64,000 nt of DNA. Origin: Rhynchospora pubera. Its lineage: Eukaryota; Streptophyta; Magnoliopsida; Poales; Cyperaceae. The DNA is taken from positions 234,192,742 through 234,256,741 of the forward strand of contig CM051460.1 of assembly GCA_028095005.1 (NCBI GenBank). The letters run 5' to 3'. Shown here in pieces: positions 1 to 12,991 of this stretch (within the stretch, counting starts at the first letter, position 1; every line of letters starts with the position of its first letter). The translations under genes and the position numbers were made by a program. The notes under the pieces were generated by a model. It had not been told where the DNA came from, searched no databases, and worked only from the letters and a program-made list of their open reading frames with translations.

Positions 1-1237
1 TCCCACCATTTTCCTCCACTGTAGCCCGCACAACACCGCCGTTGCCCGCACAGCACCATCGTATCCCGCACAACTCCACTTCGTACCCCGCATAACACCA
101 TTTTCCTCTTCCGATCCACTCTCTGCCACGCCAATCACCCCGCACCGCCGCCATTGCATCCCGCATTGCGCCTCTGGAGCTTGGATTTCATGCGACAGCA
201 GTGATTCCGGCTCCGATTTCGACTCTAGAAGCTTGCAAGTAGGAGGAATAGGCTGGGTTACGGTTGTATCTTTCCTTTCTCTCTTGTTTGCTCGATTATG
301 GAGTTTGTATCTTGCATTTCATCATTTACTTTCAGTTTTGAGCATATGCTAGGCTAGATTGCATTGTCTTAGGGCTTAGGTTAGATCTTGATGTTTGGAT
401 TGATGTATGACACTTGATATTTGGTATTTGATGTGTATTGCTTGTTGGATGTTATTTGTGAATGCTTGTTTGTGCTTGATTGATTAACTAAACCTCCTAT
501 TAGATGAATGACCACATCTAATCTTGGTCAAAGGTGTAGGTTAGTTGATTGGTTGAACAAAGTGACTTGAGGTAGGATATAAGCCGAAAGGTAGTCCAAT
601 TGGTACCCGACAGGGGAAATTTCTGCTAAGGCGAAAGTCTAGTGGATACCTTTGAAAACAACAAGTGAACTTAGGTAGATTAAGCCAACATGCGAAAGTT
701 GAGGGTTAATCGACCTAATGGGGGTGTTAGACTAGGTTCCGGTCCCAATACCATGACCAACAAGCGACAGCTGAGGTCTAGGGAGTCCAAGTCCGGCTAG
801 ATCTGCCTCACACAAGCCAAAAACCAAGTTATTGAGTCGAAACACCATTAACTAAGGGTTGTGCGGGCAACATTGGTGCCTGTGCGGAGTACACAGGCCT
901 AATCTGTTGCGCACTAGTCAGTATCGGCACGAAAGTGACCGGTGCCGACGACCCGAAGCCGGACTGAAAGTAAAACTGAAACCCTAGGACACTTTCATTG
1001 CATATTTTATCACCAAAACACCAAAAATCGTTAGTTGTTCGTCTCTTAGTTGATTGCTTTTGTTAATTGTTAGTTTAAGCCAAAACCATTCATTTGATTG
1101 TCTAGATTTTGTGAATAAGTAAGGTTTAGTACTCAATCTACCGTCCCTGTGGATTCGACCCCTAACCACATCCAACGATTTACCGTACGCTTGCGGTATT
1201 TTTAGGACCAATTAGGGTATTATTAGCTACACATCAT
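1..1237. other. intergenic DNA, probable old LTR-retrotransposon sequence
   Basis: I see no gene here. The stretch at about 1140-1215 reads 'ccctgtggattcgacccc' followed by a sequence ending in a 'cgcttgcgg' motif. That arrangement resembles the region near the inner end of 5' LTRs in plant Ty3/Gypsy (Athila/Tat-like) elements. No complete LTR, primer binding site or coding domain could be defined, so the assignment is only by resemblance. Confidence 0.35.
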
Positions 1238-1680
1238 TTCCAATTAACGATTTTCAAGCATCTTTGCGTATTGTTTGTCATAAGCAATTTCCATGCATAA
1301 ATTCTCAATTTTAAACAACAAGACTTGTTTAAATTCATTTAGAAATTTTTTTCAACATTCCATAACTGAAAGGAGATCAAACAAGGAGTATTCTAATTGT
1401 TTTTCAACTAGTTTGAATAATTAGAAAGTAGTAATTTAACAAAAAACGTAACTAATGGAATCGAACAAAATCAATAGTTTTTTGTCTCCAAAAATTATGA
1501 AATAAATTATTTAAGCTCCTTATCAAAATTGTGATTACCAGTAAAAATTTCAAGAAGAGAACTTAAACCATCTGGGAGAATCAAAAAATACAAATCTCTA
1601 ACAAGTGCACGAAACACCGTTATGATATTTTCAGCTTATCCTCTCAACCATTTAGTCTGTTAGACCACCTTCTATCCAGT
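1238..1680 (-). mobile_element. fragment of Copia internal region (second copy)
   Basis: This stretch matches 4217-4655 in the same orientation. It is the reverse complement of the internal region just downstream of the primer binding site in the Copia element at 35872-45231 (around 38390-38850). Similarity stops abruptly near 1680 and 4655, so this is a truncated piece of a second copy, separated from the larger relic by a Gypsy remnant. It has no coding capacity. Confidence 0.7.
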
Positions 1681-2400
1681 TACTGAGGTTTGTACCTGAC
1701 TCTGTCTATTTTTCTGTTGCGACGTAGGTTGATGGGCCGTCGGATGGATGCAGAAGATACCGTTCTCAGTTCTTGCCCCGCGACCCGTCGGTGCGGGACG
1801 TGACAGATGGTATCAGAGCATTCGTTCCTCGGACTGTGATTGGGTCCCTGACATTTCGTTTGAAATTTGATTTCTGTCCAATTGAATTTGATCTGTTATC
1901 GTCCGTTTGAATTTCGCGGACGAAATTCTTTTGAAGGAGGGGAGAATGTAACACCCCACCGACATTTGACAATTTTTAATCAAATTTGACCAGATTTGAC
2001 TGAATTTGATCATAGTTGACCAGGTTGACTTTTTGACCAAATATTATTATCCTTTGATTATTTGACCAGTCAACCCGAGTGGGAAAAAATGTATATAATG
2101 AATGAATTGATCTTGTTTGATCGTTCAAACCGCCATCCACCTATTTTACTTGAGTTTGTACACGTGTCCTATCATCTATGCCTTAGAACAACGTGGCATC
2201 CGTCCCTTGTTTCTCTTTCTAATTGGCACCATATAAACTTTTATGGAAACCGAATGAAACATAAGGTTTATATTTCCATTTCCGATGACCCTTCACCACA
2301 CTTCAAATTATGTATCTTGCCATTTGTTAGTTGTTTAAGAAATGATATCAAAAAGTTAATTGAAATTTGATGAGTCGATCGATTGGAGTTTTGATGAGTC
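1681..2400 (+). mobile_element. internally deleted Ty3/Gypsy (chromovirus-like) relic
   Basis: The order is an LTR end closing in 'gacgtgaca' (to 1805), then an initiator-Met primer binding site 'tggtatcagagca' (1808-1820), about 110 bp of internal sequence, then the polypurine tract 'gaaggaggggagaa' (1933-1946), then a new LTR starting 'tgtaacacccc' at 1947. In a full element the binding site and polypurine tract are several kb apart, so nearly all of gag-pol is gone. The text before the polypurine tract resembles the 3' end of Tekay/Del-type Gypsy pol, which is recognition from memory. The 3' LTR appears cut at about 2400, where Copia-related sequence begins. Confidence 0.6.
1808..1820 (+). 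other. primer binding site (tRNA-iMet type) of the deleted Gypsy
   Basis: The sequence 'tggtatcagagca' is complementary to the 3' end of plant initiator methionine tRNA and lies two bases after the LTR end at 1805. It fixes the orientation of the relic as plus strand. Confidence 0.7.
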
Positions 2401-5400
2401 GGTCAATTGGAATTCTACGTATCCAATGGTAATGATTTAGACGAACAAGTCATTTCCTATACGGAGTTCGCTTTACATCTCTCGAACATTCTCTTATTCT
2501 TCATTACCAACACATTTCGTTAAAATGTGAGCATATGAACTAGTATCAAATTACTAGTGTGAAAATAAGGATGACGAGATAATTTGAACGACAAATACAC
2601 TTTAGGATTAGAATATTTCTAATCGTCACAATCATGGTATTTCGGACAACCTTTCAAATGCCTCCCATAAACAGCAAATGAAACATCTTATGTAAGACAT
2701 GGTCATAAATGAGGGTCTCGAAATTTTAACTCATACCTTGGTGAAGCATTGCTTGAATACTTAACCAATTACCTTTTTGCATCAACAAGTGTGCGAAAAA
2801 TGTAACATTATATCCTTAATAATTCCAAAGAGATCGTATGACAATATCATCAATCTTTGATATTGGAAATCAATATCTCTAGTTATCAATTGGCTACTAA
2901 ATCTTTCGATTTATAAACCAATTAAACATTCATGTATCTTCTTTTTAAAGAAAAAATTTCTTGTTTAACTCATACTCTATTACTCGATCATAAATGATGG
3001 AGTTAATATCTACTTTCTCCAAGAACAATTTCTTGAGTAAGTGGATGAGAGCGTATGAGTTAAATCTAGTCCATATGAATTCTTTAATTCAAAGGTCTAG
3101 AAATTTCAAATGAGGATATTAGCTATACGCTTTATTGAATAACTTTTCGTCAAAAGTCAATCAATCATCGCGATGCTATGTTCGGGTAGTTTGAGGAAAG
3201 TTTTGGGAATTGACATACTCAAATTTCTCTTCACTAAGATCGTGTCTTAGGAATCGGTATTACTTCTTTAAGTAAATACTTTTAGAAACGAGTTTATTCT
3301 TTTTCAAAGATTGATCACAACAAAATTAACAATTTTAACATCTATAACAAAATTTAAGGTCATATAGTTTATGCAATGTTTTGTTTAATAATAAACAAAA
3401 AACTTTTACTACATTTATTTAATGTCCCAAATGTAGTTGGTTTTCCAAGATCCCGATTTTCATCAAGTAGAGCCTGCTATGGAACGTCACCCTACTTAAT
3501 TAGACAAGATAGGTTCTCCAACTAATCATATCGACCATATGATTCTTGGTTTGTGAATATCAAAATATATTTACAAACTTCGCCCCGATGTCCAAACTCT
3601 AGTTGGATCCATCGATAAGTAACCTCTTTCTATTTGCTCATAACAAATCTTATCTATTTGTACCCCGACTATCGGATTGACAACCATGACGTCCGCTTGG
3701 GCGGACCGCGCCATGTGAGGGCAACCGACGTGAAGGGGATAGAGAAAATGATGGCGATTTAACTTAATCGAGTTTAGTTGGGATAAACAATTATGTGACA
3801 CTTGTTTGGTGGTCGTGTAAGCATACACCCATACCTATCCTAACACAAGCAATCACATATAAGCATTTCATCCATAGTTGTGGGTTTGTATGGCTCCCGC
3901 TTGCATTAGTTTCGCCCTATCGTCCATGGAGCAAAACTAATCTAATCCTTGTCCCTCTCACTAAATTCTATAAGGATCTAAATCCTATATAAAATAAAGG
4001 AACAAAAATGCATGTGAAAATATTCTATTCCCATCCTAGCCTTAGGGGCATGCAAGCCACACAAGTTACATCAAAATTAATCAACAAATTAATTAATTAA
4101 TGACACCAAAGACCGCATTACAAACATTCACACATGCATGCAATTTACAACCACAAGGCACTAAATCCACTTTCCACCTACAAAACAAAGTTAGCACATA
4201 CAAGTCCACTTTGTTTTTCCAATTAATGATTTTCAAGTATCTTTGCATATTGTTTGCCATAAGCAATTTCCGTACATAAATTCTCAATTTTAAACAACAA
4301 GACTTGTTTAAAATTCATTTAGAAAATTTTTCAACTTCCCATAACTGAAAGGAGATCAAACAAGGAGTATTCCAATTGTTTTTCAACTAGTTTGAATAAT
4401 TAGAAAGTAGTAATTTAAGAAAAAGCGTAACTAATCGAATCCAACAAAATCAATAGTTTTTGGTCTCAAAAAATTATGAAATAAATTACTTAATCTCCTT
4501 ATCATAATTGTGATTACCAGTAAAAATTTCAAGAACATATCTTAAACCATCTGGGAGAATAAAAAAAGACAAATCTCTAACAAGTGCACGAAACACCGTT
4601 ATTAGATTTTCAGCTTATCCTCTCAACCATTTAGTTTGTTAGACCACATTTTATCCAGTTTTTATATATACAATATACATAGAAAAACTATCTTAGACTA
4701 TAGGCTAACCATCCATGAAAAGAAAACAACAAAGTTCAGTTCAAAAAATTTAAGTTACATGCTAAACTATCGAAAAAAATCTATACTGGAACAGACTGTC
4801 GACCGAAATGTTTTAACCTAGTTGAAGGACCAAACTTCTACGAAAAATTATGAAATTATTTTTTCTGGAATTATAACTCAAAATTGAACATCTCCATTTA
4901 AACAGATTTTTTAATGGAGTTCTCAGTTGATACAGTTTATTAGAACAATCAATTTGTTCAATAAACTGGATCTGAGGAGATCTTATTTTTCATACTTGAA
5001 AACCCACAAATTAATCCGAGTCATGCAACAATCTATATATGCTCAGAAAGAGTTTCAAGTCATCTTTAATTCTAGCCGTAGAATAATAGTTTTTATATTC
5101 AAAATATAAATCTTTCAAGCCTTTCAAACAGAACGGTGCGAGCAGAAACTGGTTCTGCGCACCGTTTCCGTTTTATTCACAGTAAATCCATAAAATTTCA
5201 TAAAAATATGAATTAAATGCCAACAGAATCACAATCCACAGATTTACAACTTTCATGTAGATAGAAAAATCTTCCAGTGAACATATCATAACGAAAAACG
5301 TAAAACAACACAGAAAATTCTATTTCCAGACAGCAAACAAACGCATTATCTCTACTAATTCGTTAATTAGCCAATTTCTCTTAATTAAGTGTCAAATTAA

Positions 5401-7150
5401 CTTCAGCACGACCTTGTGCTCTGATACCACTGTTAGTTAAGTGCATAATTTTTAATTTTATAGCTAATTATCCTTAATTAACCACAAAGAACCGTGCATA
5501 AAAAGGAACTAGTGCTTAAAGCCAATCACACAAAAAGAAGGTTCAAAATTTATACCTCTCTTGATATAGTAATCAAGAGGTTCGAACCAAGGCTAGGATA
5601 TAGGTGGCGTGCGCTTCAAGCTCCTCCTTCGAACCAAGCTCGACCTCGAGTCCACCACGAAATTAACCAAGACCTGCAAGCTATGCTAGTAGCTAAAAGG
5701 TCTAAGCTAATCCCAAATTTTCTCGTCTTCTTAATTACTCTTTTAATTAATGGAGAAAATGAAGCTCAACACATAAGCAATGGTGGATGAGAGAGAGCTG
5801 TTGATGGCGGCCAAAGAGGTAGAAGAGGGGAGGTGGGTGGCGGCCAAAGAAGGAAGAGAGAGAGGAGCCAAGGAGCCTCTACAAGGGTCCTTTTATATTG
5901 CTAAAACCCTAGCAAATAGTTCCAACTATTTACAAGTATGCCACCTACCTACCACCACCCTAATGGGCCTGCCACATAAAGGCCTATATCGGTTTCACAC
6001 ACTCATTTAATTGATTCTTAAACCAATTGATGCTCTACTTTTGGGCTATATATTTAATATATAAATATTGGCCCATTAATTTAATATAACTATTTATATT
6101 AAATTATGTTGAACTGAAAATAATTATTAACTAATTAATAATTATTATGGGATTAGCTAATACATTAAATCATTTCTATATGATCCATTTGACTTAATTA
6201 ATTATATCGGTATATAATCAATTAATCAACTCATCATATTTTCGCAACACACATTGATGCGAATAAATGACTAATGTACTGTATGGTTAAATTTCGATCT
6301 GTGTGACCCTTTGAGGATTTATGCTAAGTTGGACATGGAAATAAATCGTTATTTATTTTCAATAATCATAAGCGGTATCTAGCAACACGTTATGATTCCC
6401 AATTCGCATAAATAGTGTACTGCTACAAAATTTAAATTCTGCATAAGAGAATAAAAGTGTTTCTCTATTTTGATTCTTATGTCACACGATATCATCGTAT
6501 AATCCAAGATAGGATTGTGTCATTCTTGCAGATTATACGTTTTTTGATCTAAAGTTGATCGTCTAGTTGCGCGCATACGATCCAACTCCGTCAAGGGGCC
6601 TAAACAGATATCGTCACTCACTAAGTGAATTAATGAGGGACATACGGTTTTCTTGATGACTAGGTTTTCCCCGCACAATTCAATATAACATAAATAAAGT
6701 CCGTGTAGCAACCCTTATTGGGAATCAGCGGTAGACAATATTTATTGAACCTATCATCATGTGGAAAAGATAAACATCTCAAACTTAGAACCAAAATCAT
6801 AACGAAATAAATAATGACACATAACACAATCCATATATTTATTTCGTTGGGTCAAGTCCTGTACTATGTTCCATAACATACACATATGCAATTAAGTTGA
6901 TAACTCTTTACCTATGATTTGTAAACTTAATCATCACTTAACTTGCATACTAATCTCATATGATAATTAATGTTTCCTGTTAATTATCAAGATTATGGAC
7001 CGTTTAGATTTATTATTGTCATTCTAAAGAATGATCCATAGAGATCCACAATTCAGATCCTCAACCTGAATGATCAGTCAATAATAAACCTAGGAACATA
7101 TGATAAAATATCATCCATAACATAAACTAATATTTAAGTCAAATTTGAAT
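2400..7150 (-). mobile_element. truncated Copia retrotransposon, 5' half, reverse orientation
   Basis: The reverse complement of this block follows the 5' half of the Copia element at 35872-45231 from LTR to about 40400. It contains one LTR (5431 to about 7150), a primer binding site in reverse (5416-5428), and about 3 kb of internal DNA ending where homology stops near 2400. The pol-coding half and the second LTR are missing. Open frames in it are short and also lie in LTR or untranslated leader, so none is called a gene. The outer LTR edge near 7150 is diverged and approximate. Confidence 0.75.
5431..7150 (-). repeat. LTR of the truncated Copia relic
   Basis: It begins (in reverse) with 'tgttag', the complement of the 'ctaaca' LTR end, directly beside the reverse primer binding site 'tgctctgatacca'. 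It runs to about 7150, where the complement of the LTR start becomes unrecognisable. It is clearly diverged from the two near-identical LTRs at 35872 and 43470, so it is an older copy. Confidence 0.7.
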
Positions 7151-8559
7151 CATTGATTTTGTTATTGTGACGTGATCTATGGTACGGATTCAAACATCAG
7201 ATAAAAGTCAACCTGTAAGTCTGTTGTTTTGTTCGTTGCAGGCTTGCAGCGCAAGAGGTCGATTCCTCACAATCGCAATTTTTTTCTTTCTTTTTTCGTG
7301 CGCAAGAGGTTCAACTATTCAGCTCCTTTCTCTTTCCTGTGGTAGAACTTTGTCCTCCCTTCCCCATATCGGCTAGAAAAGGAACGATATCTCAACAAAT
7401 AAAACAGAAATGGCAAATGGCATATAATTTCTCAAACTTCACTCCCTTCGTATCTGTGCTCCTTCCTCCCTACTCCATCTCGGCCGAAAAGGGAAGAACC
7501 AAATCTAGGGTTTGTAAGAGAGCCAGTGCCGCTCATCAAAATCTTCGCTATAGTTTGTAAATTATTCTCTCAAATAGGAGCATCCTTTCGGTCCTACAGA
7601 TCGGTTGCTCCTCTTTCGATTGAGTACCCTTTCTTTCGACATCTCACATCTCTCTCCATTCAGTCCATCAATCCTGTTCAAGTGCTGCACGTTTTCTCAT
7701 GTTGAATTTGTCGATCCCCGATCTCGCGTCGTCAATTATGTCTGGCAGACTCCTCCGATTTATTAGGCTTTGGATGGGATCGGAATAGGTACGCATCCAT
7801 CCTTCTTTTATTTCGCTTAGTTTTTCGTTTTAACTTTTTTATTTGCTTTTTTCTTGTTTTAGACAGGATGGAGAAGTTGGTGATTTTAGTTACTTGGATT
7901 CGTCTCATCAAATTGAAATGTTTTCTTGCTGCTTATATAGCTTATTGCAATTCAATTATTTTGGTACTTAGATAGGTTATCTATTGAAATGTTTTCTCGC
8001 TGCTTATATAGCTTATTGCAATTCAATTATTTTGGTACTTAGACATGTTATCTTAGTCTATACATTCAAACAAGCTAGAGCAAAGCTATTTTAGCTTCTA
8101 CTTAACGATAATTTCTGATCTATGTGTAGGTTTTAACAGATATTGATGGAAATAATATCGGCTGCAATGGAAGTCATTGGGGCGAATCCAATCTATCACA
8201 ATTACAATGAGATGTGATGATAATAGTTGCAACAGGATTATGCCGAAAGAGTTTGCTAGAGGTTCGTTCTAAATTACTTTATTTATTTTCGTAAGTAGTG
8301 GCATATATCTCATCTTCAAGTTTTTGTCAGTTGATGTTAGTGTTGACAATTAGTATCGAAAGTACTGCCATTATAGAAAAGTTTTGATAAGTCAATTTTG
8401 GATTCATTATACTTTTTGTAATTTGGCAGCTAAATTGAAACTGTCATCAAAACAATTGAAGCACTTTCAAGCAATAATTTTTATATGGTGTCAAGGTAGA
8501 AATGAAGTTATTTTTGCCATATTTCTCCAAGTTCTGGAGCTAATTAGTATTTTGCTATA
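7151..8559. other. intergenic, pyrimidine-rich; 71-bp tandem duplication
   Basis: No coding gene is recognised. Pyrimidine-rich stretches (7260-7350, 7560-7700) look like an untranslated leader but no start or splice pattern could be supported. A 71-bp unit (7913-7983) is repeated almost exactly at 7984-8047. Confidence 0.4.
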
Positions 8560-11206
8560 TCAATATAAATATACTAATATAATCTGCTTGATTTTTTTGC
8601 ACGAATTTTAAAGCTACCGTTCGCTAATTCATTTGTGACCGCTTCTTTCCTCCGCCAACCCAGCCCCATCCCCAGGCTCGCCTCCATCCTTTCTCAGCAC
8701 GTCTCCAATTTATTTTCATTTGATTGGTTGATCTATTGATTGATTTAGAGATTGGTGGTGTTGATGGAGAATGGGGACGGCAATGGCAATGACATGGAGG
8801 TGGAGTTGCAGATGACAAGACTCTCTCGCCCAACCCCTGCCATGCGGCGACCACCAGTACAGACCTATTGGCTCCCATGACCGAGCCATCATTCAAATGT
8901 CATCTATAGACCCTGGAGTTGGATCCACCTCTGACATCCCTCTCAGGTTTCTTCCGTTTTCATTCCTTTAACAATTAACATTCAGAGGTGCTCCCCTATC
9001 TTTCCATCTACTTGCTTGCTGATTCCTTGGAGTGAACTCTCCTTGATGTTATAATTTGAATAACTGCATATTAGTCGAAGGTGTTTCCATTTTTTAAATT
9101 TTATGCATTAAGAGTCGATTAATTGTCAAGTATACTGACACTGGAATTTTGACTATCTTATGATGTTATATTGGGCAATTGATCTAATTTATTCATCGAG
9201 ATGTCAAGTATACTGACAGTGGAATTTCATTCTAATTTTAAGTATCTTATGATGTTATATGACACTAAAATTTTATATCTGATGTGGCATTTATATGTGA
9301 GTGGTTCTGATTTGTGGAAAATTAGTGAATTTTTTTTTTTGTTTAGGTATTTATCATCGAGACAACTTTATGTTATTAGTAAAACTTGCTATTATGAAAA
9401 GAAAAGTCACTGGCATTGTAAGTAACCCTCTGTATATATCGAACAGTTATTTACTGGGATTACAACTCAAAGTTGGCTGGTACAAACTGAGGCTAGCTTT
9501 GGACAGGGAATAGATGGAACTGGCCAGCTTCTTCATATTTGTGAAGGGTTGGCTGTTGTTTTAAAGCTGGGGTTTCTTTGCTTTTGAGGTATTCTTTAAT
9601 CTTCAAATACCATAAGGTTGTCCTTTTTTCCTTTAATATGCATAGGCCCAACAAGAAAAACAAATTTGTTCAATGAAGATTACTATGGTTGCATACGTGG
9701 CACCATTCAATTGTTGGAGTTGGCTATTGTGAAGGGTTGGATGCTATTCTTTTCCTTTCTCAGTGTCTAATCTGAATTGTTACCTGCCATGTGCACTAAT
9801 AAAACAAATCTCAAAATTATAAATGACTTGGTTGAATAGAGTGTTGAGTTTTTTTTCTTTATTAATCTATCTACCAATTTTAACTGGACCAATATTGAAG
9901 CTTGAATGAAAATTTTTGCAAAAATATGATATTATAATCTGTTTATTAGCTAATTGCTTTGAAATCTGAACCTTATTTATAACTACAATTTAGCATGTTA
10001 TATTCTTAGCACCCATCTCTAAATGGTGGTAATCAACTGCAGATGCCAACATAGAAAGGCTGCAGATAAAATAAGTTTTTCATATTGCTCAGCTTGAACC
10101 TCTTATAACTGATGTTGTCATAATTCTATATAACAAAAATAAATGTCTATTGCAAGTGATTAGGTCAGTACTAAGCTAGAATTAAAATGGTCATTTCTCT
10201 TAACTTTGAGTAAACTGGTGGGGGTTCAATTGCAAAATTTTCCTCTTGAACATTTTTTTTTTACAGACCTCAACTTATCCGATTGGTAATCCACTTTGAT
10301 GAAGCCTTATGGTTGGATGATTGTTAGTATTCATATAATAGCATGTCTATTTATTAATCTGTCCAAAGAACAAATTGAATTAGAAATAGTACTTAAATAA
10401 TGACATATATCAATCCATTCCATGAATTACTGCTAGATGACAACAAATTTAAGGTAGAACAAGACTCAAAGGCCAGTTCAACCTGAATAACCAACGCCTG
10501 CATCACCAATGGCACATTGATCAATCAAGCAAGGTCAATTGCGGCTTTCTTCGTTGGTTTAGAAAAAATTTTGTTTATTTTCTACTCTTTTGTTTTATTT
10601 TTTTTGTCAATCATACCCAATTGATGGTATGAATTGGTAACTAGACTTCAATTTAAAATATAAACTAAATTTATCAGAATGGAAATTACTGACTTAACAC
10701 AGCCTATAGGTACACAAATTGTTTAAATTAAAAATTTTAATTAATTCTTAATCACAATTTATTTATTAATTTTTATATTTTTAATAGATTTTTTAATTCA
10801 ATTCAATTTTTAGTATTTCATAATACTTGTAGCAATATTAATTACCGTTATAAAAGCAACTATTATTGTCACTTATCTAAAGTTTGATATTTGTACGTTT
10901 GTAATTAATGTAGATGTCATTGGGAGGATTTATGAGTTTTATTCTGTGAAGGTATATATATATTCAATGATTAATACCGAAATGTTTAAATTGTTATTAC
11001 TTTTCACTCTTGAGTCTTGAGCAATCCAATTTATCCAATTTATCTTCTTATAGAAAATATGCTTTAAAAATAAGTTCTTTTCTATTAAAATCATTGATTC
11101 AAAATCACTTATATACTTAAAATAAAAATGTTATGCCATAATGTCCCATATAGTGTTTACAAATGGATACAATTATTGTCGAGCGAAGCTCGACGTACAG
11201 ATCTAA
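8560..11206 (+). mobile_element. non-autonomous Helitron
   Basis: The 3' end has the hallmark structure: a perfect 7-bp hairpin (gtcgagc/gctcgac, 11178-11194), 8 bases, then CTAA at 11203-11206, followed by a T. The proposed 5' end starts TC at 8560 after an A, so the pair of ends fits insertion between A and T. From 'atataatctgc' on, the 5' end matches another locus at 46628 ('ttttaaagctacc' in both), which supports a shared family terminus. No Rep/helicase coding sequence is visible. A stretch at 8760-8946 looks like a captured first exon ending 'ctctcag' before 'gttt', but I cannot name it. Confidence 0.6.
11178..11206 (+). other. Helitron 3' terminal hairpin and CTRR end
   Basis: Stem gtcgagc (11178-11184), loop gaa, stem gctcgac (11188-11194), then 'gtacagat' and the terminal CTAA. 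Rolling-circle transposons of the Helitron class end in a short hairpin about 10 bases before CTRR, and this fits that rule. Confidence 0.65.
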
Positions 11207-12186
11207 TTTTAATTTAAGAAGCTTTTCGTGACTTAATTCACTCTTAATTAGTTAAGTTCCAAACAAACATAGCCTAAAGTTTCGTGGACTTAATTCATTC
11301 TTAATGGGTTAAGTTCCAACCAAACATGGCCAATTTATAAAGTGTTGTATTATGTTTATATGTGTTTGACCCTAAAATATGGTGCCAAATTCATGAATTA
11401 AATTGGATAATTTCATTAAGGAGGTTGAGAAATTCATAAAAAATATCAAATGGATCCCAAAAATCATGAAAAAATACCTAAAAATTCAGGAGAGGATGAA
11501 GAAAATTATGGTGCTTTTAGAATGATCAAAGAAGCTGCAGAATGTCTATTTTATGCAAAAAGGTCCCTCACGTTGGAGAAAATAAATAAAAATAATAGGA
11601 GAGTCAATTGGAGAAAAAATTTAAACCATTAGCTCCTAAATAATCCCCTGAGCCTACCCATAAAATTTGGTGCAAAAACTCTCAAGGAAAGGACTCCAAA
11701 CAATTCTTTTAGTTTCAGCAACCCCCAAAATACAGCAAATTCCAGCGAATGGACAAGTCCATTGACTGAAAATGGAGAGCAAGCAAACCTGACCCTGTGC
11801 CATTTGAAATTTCCCTCCGTACAAAGGCAAAAGATGGCTGAGCCTGTATTTCTACACCGAAGGCCTGACAAGTGAAGGGATGATGCATGGCTCATGGAAA
11901 CCAGGAGCACGCAAATGTGATATAGAAAAATGTCGCTGGGAATAAAACTCGACCTCTTCGTGAGGTGCATTTCGATGCACATGGCATATGAGATAAAAAG
12001 GCAGAGAAAAGCTGTGGACCCCACAGGAGGAGAAATGGCCCATCGTGCACCATATGTAGCCAAAACAAGAAAAGAAAAAAAAGGGATGAATTCCCAACAG
12101 AAATTGTTGGAGAAAGAAGGCATGTAACCGCCGGGCTCAAGGCATGGTTCATTGTACCTAGATGGAAAACGACACCAAAGCCTCGC
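11207..12186. other. intergenic; 57-bp tandem duplication; upstream region of the 12.2 kb transcript candidate
   Basis: A 57-bp unit is repeated at about 11231 and 11288 with several differences. The remainder to 12186 would be the promoter-proximal region of the candidate RNA gene. Open frames on the minus strand here (up to 164 codons) show no recognisable domain and are not called. Confidence 0.4.
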
Positions 12187-12187
12187 C

Positions 12188-12193
12188 TATAAA
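12188..12193 (+). promoter_or_regulatory. TATA box of the structured RNA candidate
   Basis: TATAAA sits in 'ctataaaagg', preceded by GC-richer DNA and followed about 30 bases later by a purine-rich stretch that would be the start of a leader. Position and context are typical of a plant RNA polymerase II core promoter. No transcript data are available. Confidence 0.5.
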
Positions 12194-12583
12194 AGGAGCA
12201 GCGAAGAGAGAGAAAGAGGGAATTGCAGAGGCTAAAAGATTTTCTTTCTTCCACAGAAACACACACACACACAGAGGTTTAGATAGCTAGGCATTTCCAC
12301 AAACACGTGATAGGTTAGCATAGAAAATAGGTAGAAAAGGCGATTTCTGGTGTAATTGAAGAATCAAGAAGGTAAAGAGAAGAAAGACAAGTAAGGTAAG
12401 GCGGTAACGAGGTCGAATTTGATGTGTGAATGCTTAATTTTGATGAAATTCGTATCTTGTATGTTCTTTGATGACTTCGATCTGTTCCTTTTAGTAATTG
12501 ATCTTGTTTCTTCGACTCTTTTGCCATGGATTGGATTAGATCGATCTTCTCTATTAAGTGGTTTCTGATCCTGAGATCTGAAA

Positions 12584-12612
12584 GTTTAATTCATGGATTC
12601 CATGGCTTAAAC
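12584..12612 (+). other. hairpin 1 (13-bp stem, ATT loop)
   Basis: Arms gtttaattcatgg and ccatggcttaaac enclose ATT; there is one mismatch and one G-U pair. A weaker outer stem pairs 'cctga' before with 'tcagg' after. Confidence 0.6.
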
Positions 12613-12702
12613 GATCAGGAATCGAGAAAGGAATGATAACTGTTTATTCACGAGTTTGATTAGGTTATAGTTTTGTTTAAAATTTATTCACGAATCTGAA
12701 AG

Positions 12703-12729
12703 CTTGGATTAAGGATTCCTTAGTCCAAG
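12703..12729 (+). other. hairpin 2 (12-bp stem, ATT loop)
   Basis: Arms cttggattaagg and ccttagtccaag enclose ATT with a single G-U pair. The outer pair 'tctga'/'tcaga' occupies the same place as 'cctga'/'tcagg' in hairpin 1, a compensated change. Confidence 0.6.
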
Positions 12730-12821
12730 TGATCAGAAGCGAAATTTAAAGTTCAAGTAATGTAGAATTTACTTTCCTTTATATGATTGGATTAATATTG
12801 ATTTTGTTTGATGATGTGAGA

Positions 12822-12850
12822 GTCTAGGTTGCAGATTCTGTAACTTAGAC
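12822..12850 (+). other. hairpin 3 (13-bp stem, ATT loop)
   Basis: Arms gtctaggttgcag and ctgtaacttagac enclose ATT with two G-U pairs and no mismatch. Confidence 0.6.
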
Positions 12851-12991
12851 GATTGTTAATTGAACTATGTTCTTTACATTTTCTTTTATCTAAATCCTTT
12901 CCTAGTGATTCTCTGAAATCCAGTGCTCTTTTAGCTTCTCTTGCTATGGTCTAAACTGAGATCTTCTCAGAATTAGATTTGAGAGAAGTGA

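Noticed and set aside
11629..12123. 164-codon minus-strand frame
   Set aside because: No recognisable domain, odd composition (many F, C, S, L), and it overlaps the presumed promoter of the RNA candidate. Probably a chance frame.
12808..12860. C/D box snoRNA near 'tgatgat' at 12810
   Set aside because: A C-box-like sequence exists but no matching D box (ctga) at the right distance.
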